Shown: positions 33,266-44,232 of the stretch, piece after piece
How positions within the stretch are numbered: position 1 is the first letter of the stretch
Layout: each line of letters begins with the position of its first letter
Source of the DNA: Cyprinodon diabolis
Lineage: Eukaryota; Chordata; Actinopteri; Cyprinodontiformes; Cyprinodontidae
NCBI GenBank assembly: GCA_030533445.1
Contig: CM060075.1
Span: forward strand, 40,389,719 to 40,453,718
Length of the DNA: 64,000 nt
Reading direction: 5' to 3'
Notes under the pieces: generated by a model
What the model was told of the DNA's origin: nothing
The model's input: only the letters and a program-made list of their open reading frames with translations
Database searches by the model: none
Translations under genes and position numbers: made by a program

Positions 33266-33281
33266 CCCCCCCCCCCCCCCA

Positions 33282-35142
33282 CCCTGGACCCCTTTCAAAT
33301 TGCATACAGACCCCAGCGCTCCACAGAGGACGCCATCAACTCAGCTCTGCACCCAGCCATCACTCACCTGGAGAAAAAAGACTCATATGTGAGAGCTCTG
33401 GAGAGGGTGAGCAGCACTAAATTTCTAGGAGTGCACATCAGCGACGACCTCCTGGACCACCAACACTGCATCACTGGTCAAGAAGGCCCAACAACGCCTC
33501 TACTTCCTGCGGAAGCTGAATCATGCCAGTGCCCCACCAGCCATCATGACCTCCTTCTACAGAGGAACCATTGAAAGCATCATCACCAGCTGTATCACTG
33601 TATGGGGCGGTAACTGCACTGACTACAATAGGAAAGCCCTGCAACGTATAGTGAACACAGCTGGGAGGATCATCAAGGCATCTCTCCCCTCCCTGCAAGA
33701 CATCTACTGCAGCCGCCTCACCCGCAAAGCCCTCACAATTTTGAAGGATGACACCCACCCAGCACACAAGCTGATCCATCTCCTGCCCTCTGGAAAGAGG
33801 TACGGGCAATGTTGGGCAAGCTACTTGTCCAGTGTCATGAGCTAAGCTATCAGTTACTCAACAATAAATTAAGCTTCACTACACAAAAGCTACCACCTAA
33901 AGAATTATAGCAAGCTAAGTTACACTAATGTGTTAAAAGTAGCTTAACTACATCAGAAGCTACTTAACGTTGTACCAACCTAATGTCAATTCAAAATGAG
34001 TTTGATGCACTGGTTAAAATATTTATTAAAGATCAGCCAATGACATAACACAGTGTAAAAATTGCTTTATGATCAGCATAATAAAAAAAAACTAAAGCAA
34101 TTACTAGTAGACAAAAAAATAAACAATCTGCTGTTATTAGAACCAAATTAAAGGTAGCCTACTGTGTAGTGTTCTACACATCGGGACATGGCTATGAGTT
34201 TGCATTCAATGGACATCTCTAGGGAAAACAAAACCCTACAAAAGGCATCTTATTTCTTTAGGGTCTCCCTTAGAGAAAACTTCTTCAGACCTCAATTATA
34301 CAGTCGATTCAAGTTACAAATGAAACTGTTTACAAAAAAGGTGAAAAAATAAAGAAGCTAATTAAGATATACATATACATTTATGTCTCACTGTATAATT
34401 TAATTTCTACCTACATATTTATTCATTGTATTTTGGGGGGTAATTAATTGAATGCTTATTTATTTATTGAGCATGTATTTATTTATGTATTTATTTTTAT
34501 ACATGGGAGAGCTGTTCCTCCATACCTAAAAAATCTTATTTGTGCAAATAAGCCTTAAAACATCTGAACACGTACTTTTTATCATAAGGATTCAACAACT
34601 TTCTAAATCTCTGGCTGCTCTTCTCGCTCTGCTCCTGTCTCCTCCTCCATCCTGTGTGTGTGGCTCTGTGTCTGCGTGTGTCTGCGGGTGTTTTTCTTTA
34701 AGTTCCACTGCAGTGCGCATGCACATGTTTCATAGACACAGACAGGAGAGGCAGAATAGAGGCTCATGCATGAATGTCAAACAAATAACTCCGATTGTTG
34801 TTTCAAAAATAGAAAACCTGGTTTCATTACTTAGTTTTGCCCTGGATTTTGTAGCGTTTTTGGACGCTACGTCGCTACTTGATAAAAACAATAACGTCAC
34901 TACTGGAAAGTTACTTGATAAATAAAGCAGCGACGCTACGGTCAAGCTACTGGAAAATGTAGTTAAACTAATAGCTTCGCTACATGTAGCGGCGCTACTG
35001 CCCATCACTGGGTACGGGAGCCTACGGTCCAGAACCACCCGGCTGGCGAACACCTTCATCCACCAGGCCATCAGAATGCTGAACTCCCTCCACCCACTCC
35101 CCACACGGTCTGCTCCAGCCACCAGGCAGACAGGAAGCTAAG
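33282..35142 (+). pseudogene. Rex1/L2-like LINE fragment, internally deleted and split
   Basis: Plus-strand RT remnants: TLDPFQIAYRPQRSTEDAIN (33282), then directly after LEKKDSYVRAL a jump to STKFLGVHISDDL (33416). The catalytic RT core between these blocks has been deleted. It continues with MTSFYRGTIESIITSCITVW (33546) and SLPSLQDIYCSRLTRKALTI. The coding sequence breaks at GKRYG (33806), where a hAT element sits, and resumes at 35019 with a 'TYGPEPPGWRTPSSTRPSE'-region equivalent (RTTRLANTFIHQAIRMLNS in the right frame) up to about 35095. Confidence 0.8.
33807..35010. mobile_element. 1,204-bp non-autonomous hAT element
   Basis: Ends CAATGTTGGGCAAGCTACTT...GCTACTGCCCATCACTG with the 8-base duplication ggtacggg at 33799-33806 and 35011-35018. 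It interrupts the LINE reading frame exactly at the duplication. No transposase is visible. Confidence 0.92.
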
Positions 35143-35144
35143 AC

Positions 35145-35148
<4 letters not shown>

Positions 35149-35177
<29 letters not shown>
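35149..35177 (+). repeat. (TC)n microsatellite, start of the Tx1-type LINE
   Basis: An uninterrupted TC tract of 29 bases lies directly between the end of the upstream LINE and the 5' UTR of the Tx1-type LINE. Some Tx1-clade LINEs (as I recall, Kibi in pufferfish) insert specifically into (TC)n. Confidence 0.8.
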
Positions 35178-35181
<4 letters not shown>

Positions 35182-35996
35182 TAATGGCGGAGTGCATGGA
35201 GCTTGAGACGGGAGTGTCAGAGTGAGTGGGTTTTTTAATGTGTTCTACCTTTTTTTTCGTAAGGTGTTGTTTTTAAAGCACCTTCTTCTACATACTGTTT
35301 TTTTCTATTCTTAAGTTGATTTTTGGTTGTTCCTTATTGATCCGGTAGCTTTTGCAACCGGCTCGGTTTGGCGTTTTGGCATCATGCCCGTGGTGGAGGG
35401 CGGTGCAGAGTTTGAAAAGTTGACACGTCGGCATGCTGTCAAACTCATACCGACAGTGAATTAATCAGTGGAGGAGGCAGCCTTAGCCGCTGGAGGAGTG
35501 GTGGGTGTTAAAGAAAAATGATTATTTTTAGTTTTTAATACAGTTAATCTTATGGCATGTGTAAAAGGTATGTTGAGCACTCTCATTTTGAACATATTTC
35601 TTAATTTTGAACAAGTTTGTGAAGATAACCTTTCCTTGAACCAAAGGACTGAATTTAAGTTTGTTCCTGAGAATTTATGGTAGGAAAGAGGCCCCCGCAT
35701 TCCAACAGCTATTCTGTGAGGTCTTATCTCATGTTTTCTTTAGCCGGATGTTTGCTGTAAATTAGGGGAAGCTCTAAGTTTTTCTGAGTGTCAGAGATAG
35801 CTCCTGGTTGGAGGAGCAAAAGCCAGCCTTATTTGAATAAATTAAATACAAGAGGATAAAGCTTTCTACATAGAAGTAACAAATCAGATTTGCTCTTGCA
35901 ACTCTCCAAAGATGTCTTTGTACGTCTTTGCTTTCTTTCCTTCTCTCCATTTATGTCAGGTAATTGAATGTATGTCTCCGTTGTTCTGCAGTTTCT

Positions 35997-36072
35997 GGTA
36001 TAAGTTTGTCCATTGTCTTATTTCTAAGTTTGTGCATTGTCTTATTTCTAAGTTTGTGCATTGTCTTATATT
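35997..36072 (+). repeat. 24-bp unit repeated three times
   Basis: The unit 'tttctaagtttgtgcattgtctta' recurs three times, the first slightly changed, in the 5' UTR of the Tx1-type LINE. Confidence 0.85.
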
Positions 36073-36220
36073 GGATTAAACTCTGTAATTCTGTGACGTC
36101 AACACGCAATGCTGGTTTTCCTTGTGGCCACACGCAGCTCGCCGAGATGAACCTGGGAAAGGAAGAGAGAAGCCAACCTTTTTCCAAAGTTAACTATTTT
36201 AGAATATTTTCTTCCTTAAC

Positions 36221-37317
36221 ATGGGTTATGACAGTGTGAAATCTGCTTCCCGTATGAGTCGAGCGATTGTGATTTTTCTTGATGAAACATCTAAAGTGAA
36301 TGATTTTGTTGAAAGGGGCGTGGTCATTCATGACACCTTCACGCCGGTTCTCCCGCTGGTTACTCCAGCTAAAAAGATTATTATTTCAAATGCACCTCCG
36401 TTTATTAAAAATGATCTCCCTGCTAAAGAGCTGTCCCACTATGGACAACTAGTTTCACCCATAAAGATGGTTTCTTTGGGCTGTAAATCTCCGCTTCTCA
36501 AACATGTTGTGTGTCACAGAAGACAGGTTTTTATGATCCCAAAAGACACAGCTACCAAGCTTAACCTGTCCTTTAATTTTAAAGTTGATGGGTTTAATTA
36601 TATGGTCTTTGCTTCCTCCGAGAACATGAAATGTTTTGGCTGTGGTGCAGAAGGTCATATAATCCGATCGTGCCCAGAGAGGCTTAGAAACACACGCTTG
36701 GTGAATGCGGAACGCGGTGCCACGGAAGCGGAACGCGGCGCCGCCGATGCGGAGCGTGGTGCCGCCAAAGCGGAACGCGGTGCCGCCGAAGCGGGTCTTG
36801 GTGCCGCAGGAGAGGGTGAAGCAGTAACTGGTGATTTCATGGCAGTCGGTGCGGGTGTTGACGTTGCTGGAGCTGGGGCTCCGGAAGATCCTTCTGCTGG
36901 TCCTGCAGAGGAACAGTCTGAAGTGCGATCCTTCACAGACTGTGATCATTCCATTGATGCTGATATCACTGACAATGAAATGAAACAGGATCAGCCTGTG
37001 AATAGTTTTGAAGCAGATTCAGGGGAAATAATAACTGATCAAGTTTTTTGTGAAAGCTTTGGTGATGATGACAGCATGCTCGATGAGGATTTTTTGAAAC
37101 TATCCCAGAAAAGGAAAAGTTCTGAGGCTGCAAGCAGCAGCATTAAAGCTCTCAGAGCTAAGAGAGCAAACAAAGCAGGAGAGAACAGTTTGGAGTCTGA
37201 TAGCAGCCTGTCTCTGAGCCAGGAGCAGCAGAATCTGTATCATCCTGCTGAAATTAAGAAGTTTTTAAAAAAAAACGAAAGGACTGAGGGTCCAAACGCT
37301 ACAAAATCCAGGGATAT
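36221..37317 (+). pseudogene. Tx1-type LINE ORF1 (nucleic-acid-binding), 5' part
   Basis: Open frame from ATG 36221 up to the L2 insertion. It contains a CCHC zinc knuckle CFGCGAEGHIIRSCP near residues 138-152, a five-fold repeat of an eight-residue AERGAA(E/D/K) unit (36710-36810), an acidic stretch, and a basic KRKSS..ALRAKRANK region. ORF1 proteins of this group bind the LINE RNA. The frame originally continued VEEYYPDLKLFVESSRPL, now found at 39452 after the L2 insert. The true N-terminus may lie further upstream in another frame. Confidence 0.75.
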
Positions 37318-38721
37318 GTACCTACAGCTTTTAAGGTTGCTGTAATTAAACCTCTGCTTAAGAAACCGTCTGTTGACCTAGATGACTTGGTCAATTATAG
37401 ACCTATATCCAATCTTCCTTTCTTATCTAAAATTCTTGAGAAAGTAGTTACCAAACAAGTTTGCGATCACTTACACCATAATGAACTTTTTGAAGAGTGT
37501 CAGTCTGGCTTTAGAGCTCATCATAGCACTGAAACAGCTCTGGTGAAAGTCACTAATGATATTCTCATGGCCTCAGATAATGGACTTGTATCTGTGCTCG
37601 TCCTGTTGGATCTTAGTGCTGCATTTGATACAGTTGACCATAATATTCTTTTAGAAAGACTTGAATATTTAGTTGGAATTAAAGGAACAGCACTAGACTG
37701 GTTTAAATCTTATCTATCTAATCGAATTCAGTTTGTTCATGTTAATGATAGATCTTCAACATGCTCAAAGGTTACCTGTGGAGTACCACAGGGATCAGTG
37801 CTAGGACCAATTCTCTTTACTTTATACATGCTCCCAATCGGTAGAGTTATTAGACAGCATGGGATTAATTTCCACTGTTATGCTGATGATACCCAGCTAT
37901 ATCTGTCTATAAATCCAGATGAAGCTAACCCATTACATAAATTACAGGCATGTCTTGAAGACATAAAAACCTGGATGACTCTTAACTTTCTGCTTCTGAA
38001 TGTAGACAAAACAGAAGTTATAGTCTTTGGACCAGAGTCTCTGAAAAAGAAGCTGATTTACCAGTCACTTCATTTGGATGGGATTAAACTGATTTCAGAT
38101 AATAAAGTAAACAATCTTGGTGTTATTTTCGATCAGGACCTGTCATTTAAATCCCATATCAAAGAGGTTTCTAGAATTTCCTTCTTTCATCTGAGGAATA
38201 TTGCAAAAATTAGAAATCTCCTGTCCAGGGGTGATGCTGAGAAACTAGTCCATGCATTTGTTACTTCAAGGCTGGACTATTGTAATTCTTTACTATCAGG
38301 AAGTCCACAAGCTGTAGTTAAAAGCCTTCAACTGATCCAAAATGCTGCAGCCAGAGTTCTGATGAAAATTAAAAATAGAGATCACATCTCTCCTATCCTG
38401 GCTTCTCTTCATTGGCTTCCTGTTAAATCCAGAATAGAATTTAAAATCCTCCTTCTCACATATAAAGCCTTAAATGGCCAAGCTCCATCTGATATCAGAG
38501 ATCTGATTGTTCCTTATGTTCCTAACATAGCACTTCGCTCTCAATCTGCAGGTTTACTAGTGGTTCCTAGAATTTCTGAAAATAGAATGGGAGGCAGATC
38601 TTTTAGTTATCGGGCTCCTCTCCTGTGGAACCAACTACCAGTTTTCGTCCGTGAGGCAGACACCCTGTCTACTTTTAAGGCTAGGCTTAAAACTTTCCTT
38701 TTTGATAAAGCTTATAGTTAG
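37318..38721 (+). pseudogene. L2 LINE reverse transcriptase, C-terminal two-thirds
   Basis: Open without a stop for about 467 codons to TAG at 38719-38721; an internal Met gives 444 residues. RT motifs in order: [66 protein letters not shown], the catalytic box [22 protein letters not shown] and the [10 protein letters not shown] block. A C-terminal region follows with [20 protein letters not shown]. The endonuclease domain is absent through 5' truncation, so the copy cannot move by itself. The lack of stops indicates a young insertion compared with the other LINEs here. Confidence 0.9.
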
Positions 38722-39449
38722 AGTGGGTCAGGTTATCCTGAGCTATCTCTATAGTTATGCTGCTATAGGCTTAGACTTCTGGAGGACATAGGGACCCCCA
38801 TTTCATCATTCTGCTTCATTCTCTCTCTATTCTCCTATTCTGCAGAATCTGTTAGTTCAATCTCTAATGTCCTGCTCTCTCTGCTTTTCCTCAGAGTAGC
38901 TTTGCCTCGTCTGTTCCTGTTTGGCTGTGATGCCATTCTGGAAAGAAACATCAGCTGTGCTGCTTCCATCAACACCCTTGTTTATAGATGCAGGAGATCG
39001 GCCTGTTTTCCAGTGTGGTCCTGATTCTCTGACCGTGACTGAGTGGATGTGCTCTCTTCTTCCTCTGGCATGGGAGCTGGCTCTGAGCTCGTCTGCCTGG
39101 CTGTGTGTTTCCTGGACGGGGCCGCCTTTTACAGCTGCTTTTTGTATCTCTGCTTCTGTCTCCTTGAACCCCAGTCGGCCTCAGCAGATGGCCGCTCACA
39201 CTGAGCCTGGTTCTGCTGGAGGTTTCTTCCTGTTAAAAGGGAGTTTTTCCTCTCCACTGTCGCTACAAGCATGCTTAGTGTGAGGGATTGTATTTGAGTC
39301 AATGAGTCAATGCAATCAACTGGTTTTCCTTAGATAGAAAACTTTGTATCAATTTGACTGTATGATCTGGTTGAACTGTAAAGTGCCTTGAGATGACATG
39401 TGTTGTGAATTTGGCGCTATATAAATAAACTGAATTGAAAATTGAATTA
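37318..39449 (+). mobile_element. 5'-truncated L2-clade LINE inserted in ORF1
   Basis: About 2.1 kb. Begins inside the RT ([17 protein letters not shown]) and ends with the typical L2 3' UTR 'gtgccttgagatgacatg...ataaataaactgaattgaa'. Two other fragments of this family are in the window (11441-11535, 18611-18991). Confidence 0.88.
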
Positions 39450-39451
39450 AA

Positions 39452-39625
39452 GTGGAGGAATATTACCCAGATTTAAAACTGTTTGTTGAGTCCTCTCGGC
39501 CTTTAACAAAGAAAACTGGACATCTTGTTGATGTGTTAACAGATCAAGAAATGTATCGCTTAAAGAAACTGATTTTGAAAGTCAGAGCCCAAGCAACTAC
39601 TGCTGATGAAGATGAGGATATTTAG
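39452..39625 (+). pseudogene. Tx1-type LINE ORF1, C-terminal end
   Basis: Resumes VEEYYPDLKLFVESSRPLTK and ends DEDEDI with TAG at 39623-39625. It is separated from its N-terminal part by the L2 insertion. It runs almost into ORF2. Confidence 0.75.
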
Positions 39626-39674
39626 AGAAACTTTGTATGTTTCTTTGTGCCTTTTCTTTTGTTTCTTTATCTCT

Positions 39675-42600
39675 ATGTCTGATTTCAAAATAGGCACTTT
39701 AAATATAAATGATGCCAGAGATGAAGTGAAAAGGGCTGAGTTCTTTAGATTTATGACTTTAAAGAAAATTGATATAATGTTGATTCAGGAAACACATAGC
39801 ACTGCTGATAACGAGAGTGTTTGGAAGAAGGAATGTGGAGGTGAGGTTTTTTTCAGTCACAAATCGAGTCGTAGTGGCGGTGTGGGCATTTTGTTTTCTA
39901 AAAATATTTTGCCTATCTCTTGCGAAGCAGAAGAGATAATTAAAGGTCATTTATTGAAAGTTAAAGCCAAACACGAACATGTGAATTTAGTTTTTCTTAA
40001 TGTGTATGCTCCAACTAAGGGAACTGATAGAATGATTTTACTGAACATCTTAGGGGACACTGTAAATGATTGTAGTGATAATGATTATTTGTTTTTGTGT
40101 GGTGATTTTAATTGTACTGAAAATCCCTTACTTGACAGGAACCACTTAGAGCCTCATGCTGAATCCTCTCGGAGGCTTACGCAGCTGACTGCAGCCTCTG
40201 ATCTTTCAGATGTGTGGAGAGCTTTTAACAGAAATCATAGACAGTATACATGGTGTCATTCCAAAGATAATATTTTATCTTTAGCAAGATTAGACCGTGT
40301 ATATGCATTTAGGCATCATCTGAATGTATTTAAATATTGTCAAATAATTCCTGTTAGTTTTTCTGATCACTGTCTGGTTTGTTGCTCTGTATTTATTAAA
40401 AATGTTCGTTTACAGAGTTACTACTGGCATTTTAATACAGCTATTTTAAACGATAGAGGTTTTAGGGAAGCTTTTGAGTGTTTTTGGATCAGTCATAGAC
40501 AATCAAAATCTTTATTTTCTTGTGTCCAAGAATGGTGGGATTATGGTAAATGTCAAATTAAGCAGTTGTGTCAACAGTTCACTCGCAATGTCACTAGAGA
40601 CATAACCAGATCTATGAAAGACTTGGAGACTCAGATAGTAGAGCTGCAGGGTTTGGCAACATCTACAGGAAATCGAGGGTTTTTAGATTCCCTCAAAGCT
40701 AAAAAGGCCGTTCTGGCCAACCTGTTGGGCACAACAGCAAAAGGAGCCCTGGTCAGATCACGCTTCCTAAGTGTGACAGAGATGGATGCACCGTCTCATT
40801 TTTTCTTTGGACTTGAAAAAAAGAATGCACAAAGAAAGATTGTTCACTCCCTAAAGACTGACTGCGGTTCTACTATCTCAGGTTCTTCTGAGATCAGGAA
40901 GTTTGCTGCCAGTTTCTATAAAGACCTTTTTAAGAGTGAACATTTAGTGAATCCAGTTGTTAGCAATGGTTTCTACGACGGACTTCCTCAGGTGGATGCT
41001 GAAGCCAGTCGAAAACTGGAGGCTCAGGTCACACTGCATGAATTGCATGCTGCCTTGATGAGACTAAAGAATGGTAGATCCCCTGGCATGGACGGTCTTC
41101 CTGTTAACTTCTACAAGTCCTTCTGGTCTGTGATTGGCAAGGACTTGCTGGACGTGATCACAGACAGCCTGAAAAGAGGTTGGCTGCCTCTGAGTTGCAG
41201 ACGGGCAGTCGTTACTCTTCTTCCAAAGAAAGGAAATTTACAGGATCTAAGGAACTGGCGACCAGTCTCTTTATTCTCTATGGACTACAAGATTTTTTCC
41301 AATGTCCTGGCTACCAGACTTAGAGAAGTTATGTCTACAGTTATTCACAGGGACCAGACGTATTGTGTGCCTGGCAGGCTGATAAACAGGGATGTTTGGG
41401 AAATCTCCAGCTCATTGGGCTTAGATATTGGTCTGATTTCTATAGATCAAGAAAAAGCTTTTGACCGGGTTGAACACCAGTATTTGTGGCAAACTTTGGC
41501 TGCTTTTGGTTTCAGCCCTGGTTTCATAGCTATGATCCAGGTTTTATATCATGACATTGGGAGTCTTCTTAAAATAAATGGAGGCTTAAGTGCTCCTTTC
41601 AGTGTTTCAAGAGGTGTGAGGCAAGGCTGTTCTTTATCAGGGATGCTTTACTCTTTGGCAATTGAACCTTTGCTTCATAAGATAAGGAAAGATTTATGTG
41701 GTGTTTCTATTCCTGGATGTGATGTCTCTTTAAAATTGTCAGCTTATGCTGATGATTTATTTGTTTTTGTAAACACACAGGAAGATATTGATGATTTAGT
41801 CAAAACTGTTTTTCATTTTGGTTGTATCTCTTCTGCAAAAGTGAACTGGAGAAAGAGTGAGGCTATAACTGTAGGAAGTCGGTTGGGGGATCAACTTGGT
41901 TTGCCTGGAGGCTTAATGTGAAAAAGGGTGGCCTTAAATATTTAGGTGTGTTCTTGGGTAATGAAAAGTTTGTGCAAAAAAATTGCGAAAATGTATTGGA
42001 TAAAGTTAAGGGTCGACTTTTGAAGTGGAAGTGGATTTTACCTAAAATGTCATATAGAGGACGAGTTCTTGTCATTAATAACCTAGTTTCTTCCACCATG
42101 TGGCACCGGTTGATGTGTGTTGATCCTCCAGTTTCTCTTTTATCAAATGTTCAAAGGGTTCTGGTAGATTTTTTTTGGGATAGACTACACTGGATTCCTC
42201 AAGTATCCTGTTTTTGCCGAGAGAAGAAGGTGGTCAAGGCCTGATTCACCTGGCCAGCAGAGGTGCTGCTTTTCGTTTTCAGTTTATTCAGAGACTGCTT
42301 ACAGGACCTGCAGATCTGGTGTGGAGGAGTATATCATGCTGCATTCTTCGGAGATTTGGTGGCATGGGTCTGGACTTGCTTCTCTTTCTAATGGACTCTA
42401 GCAACTTTAACTCTTCTCTTCTTCCAGTTTTTTACAAGAGTTTTTTCTCTGTGTGGTCTTTGCTGAGGAAAAAGAGACAGCAGCAGGCTGAGTCTCTGCA
42501 CTGGCTGCTCCAGGAACCGGTTCTGTTTGGGAGTTTGTTGGATTCCCCTATTGGGGGGCAACAACCTGCCCCAGACTGCTCCACACTGCAAAATTGTATT

Positions 42601-43070
42601 GCCTTGGGAGGGTGGTGGAGCTGGCTGGACCTCGGCTGGATGATCCTGTTAAGCTCGCTGCCTGTTTGGGAATAAAGTCTGTTTGATTTGTCGGTCAGCT
42701 CTTGTGCTACTGGAAGCACAAGTTAAGTGAACATGAGTGTTCACTTTTGGCTGATTATCATGAGGGTTCTGTGTCACCATATCACTTGGATTCTTTTCCA
42801 TCCTTCAAACTGTTTCCTGGAATAAAAAACTGCTCTGGCCCTCTTTTGGATTTAATGGTCAATAAAGGAATATCCCTAGAAGGAGCTTCTGGAAAAGTTT
42901 TCTATAGGATGATTGTTAAAACTCTCAATCAACACAAACTGAATGGACGCAGTGACACAGTATGGAGAACTCATTTCTCCTTAAAACCTGAATTCAAACC
43001 TGAATGGAAATCGTTGTATAAGCCTCCACTAACGAAAAAACATGTAGATTTACTGTTCTGTCCTCACTAA
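39675..43070 (+). pseudogene. Tx1-type LINE ORF2: endonuclease and reverse transcriptase
   Basis: The likely start is MSDFKIGTLNIND at 39675; an upstream Met at 39606 overlaps ORF1. N-terminal AP-type endonuclease: LNIND, IQETHS (metal-binding Glu), LNVYAPT, LCGDFNCT, LDRVY and SDHCLV. RT: LKNGRSPGMDGLPVNFYKSF, NWRPVSLFSMDYKIFSNVLA, SIDQEKAFDRVEH, GVRQGCSLSGMLYSLAIEPL and the catalytic SAYADDLFVF. The first frame stops at 41919-41921. The protein resumes in the next frame with KYLGVFLGNEKF, shifts again near 42225 (GGQGLIHL) and near 42690 (CYWKHKLSEHE), and ends LLFCPH with TAA at 43068-43070. At least three frame breaks make it inactive. Confidence 0.85.
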
Positions 43071-43074
43071 GTAT

Positions 43075-43663
43075 TGTTCCCCTGAACGTGGGCTCAGCTA
43101 TACAGACAGCTAAACACTCTCCTTTTCAAACTCCAAGGAACAGGCTGATATGTTGAGTTGGATGGTTTAATCAGGCTAAAGTGTGAAACTGTTGACAAAA
43201 TCAGAAATAAACAAAATATTGCATCAATACACAGATGACTTCTAAATATAAAATCAGTGCAAAAATGTACTTTTTAGATTCATGCATAATCTAAACATCA
43301 CACAAATCAAATGATAAATTAGCTTTAACAGCCATAACCTGCTCAGGTTTTACATTTGTCAGTAACATTTAAACTACAGCTTCCTAAAACAAAATGACAA
43401 TGCACACATGTTGTGTATATAAGAAGAAACAATATAACTTACAGATGATGCCGCTTTTAAGAAAGTAAGGACATGGATGGCAACAGATGAGCCCATGTGT
43501 GACTGCTCTTGGCTAGATTCTTAGAAACATGGCATTCAGAAGGAAGTGACATCTGTAACAGTGACCTCACATCCTGTCTAACTCAGGTTATCAAAACAAA
43601 ATACACAAACCAGTCACTAGGGGGCAGACAGCTGCATAAAAGAAAAGAACTGATTCCATCACA
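43075..43663 (-). repeat. BEL/Pao 3' LTR
   Basis: On the minus strand it starts TGTGATGGAATC and ends CAGGGGAACA (589 bp). A polypurine tract, CAGGTGGGGAG (complement 43664-43674), stands directly before it. Confidence 0.7.
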
Positions 43664-43700
43664 CTCCCCACCTGACATCCCTAGGATGTCAGACTATGCA

Positions 43701-44081
43701 TCACTTATGCGAGTTCCTTGGCAACAGGAGTATGACTTCAGATACCGGCCTTAAGTACAATCTTGAGACATTGTCTTTCATGACTTTCACCTCGACCTTT
43801 CTGACCTTTCCATCATCACTCTGGAACGTTCTTGTGATCCGTCCTGTGGGCCATTCATGTCTCTTTACAGAGTTGTCCTTCAGTAGTACAAGGTCTCCAT
43901 CCATGAGATTAGGTCTTTCTGTTCTCCACTTTGGTCGGCCCTGGAGACTACTGAGATATTCCCTCCTCCATCTATCCCAGAATGTGTTGGCTAAGCTTTG
44001 GACTCGTCGCCACTGACGCCTGAAGAGGTCACCATCTTCATGAGCATGGGCTGGAAGTTTATTTAAATGATGATTTTGCAC
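43701..44081 (-). pseudogene. BEL/Pao polyprotein C-terminal fragment
   Basis: 126 residues with the domain found after the integrase in BEL/Pao polyproteins (DUF5641 type): FWDRWRREYLSSLQGRPKW, GDLVLLKDNSVKRHEWPTGR and the KVRKVEVKV region. The upstream integrase, RT and gag are missing. The first residues are probably also native, but the frame is cut by the element's truncation. Confidence 0.8.
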
Positions 44082-44171
44082 GTTTTGTGGTTTGTGGCAA
44101 AGTAGTTTGTAGTTTGTACAAACTAGTGCATTAAGAAATTAAAATCTTACAGTGACACCCCCACCCCCTCC

Positions 44172-44172
<1 letters not shown>

Positions 44173-44227
<55 letters not shown>
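44173..44227 (+). repeat. A run followed by (TA)n
   Basis: An A tract of about 27 bases and then TA repeats lead up to the left end of the Tc1 element. TA repeats also follow its right end (45449-45466), fitting insertion into TA. Confidence 0.9.

Positions 44228-44232
<5 letters not shown>

Larger units (their letters stand above)
35178..43074 (+). mobile_element. Tx1-clade LINE, nearly full-length but broken
   Basis: Contains a 5' UTR of about 1 kb, ORF1 with a CCHC knuckle, and ORF2 with endonuclease and RT, ending at 43070. An L2 LINE sits inside ORF1 (37318-39449). The 3' UTR is missing because a BEL element abuts at 43075. Clade assignment rests on the ORF1 zinc knuckle and the ORF2 style, not on a search. 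Confidence 0.8.
43075..44095 (-). mobile_element. truncated BEL/Pao retrotransposon, 3' end
   Basis: Minus-strand 3' end of a BEL element: the C-terminal coding tail, a short spacer with polypurine tract and the 3' LTR. The 5' part is gone beyond about 44095, where A/T-rich simple repeats begin. It cut off the 3' UTR of the Tx1-type LINE. Confidence 0.75.

Noticed and set aside
35149..35177. CRISPR or other prokaryotic repeat array in the window
   Set aside because: Simple repeats and transposon arrays here lack the repeat-spacer pattern, and the DNA is eukaryotic.
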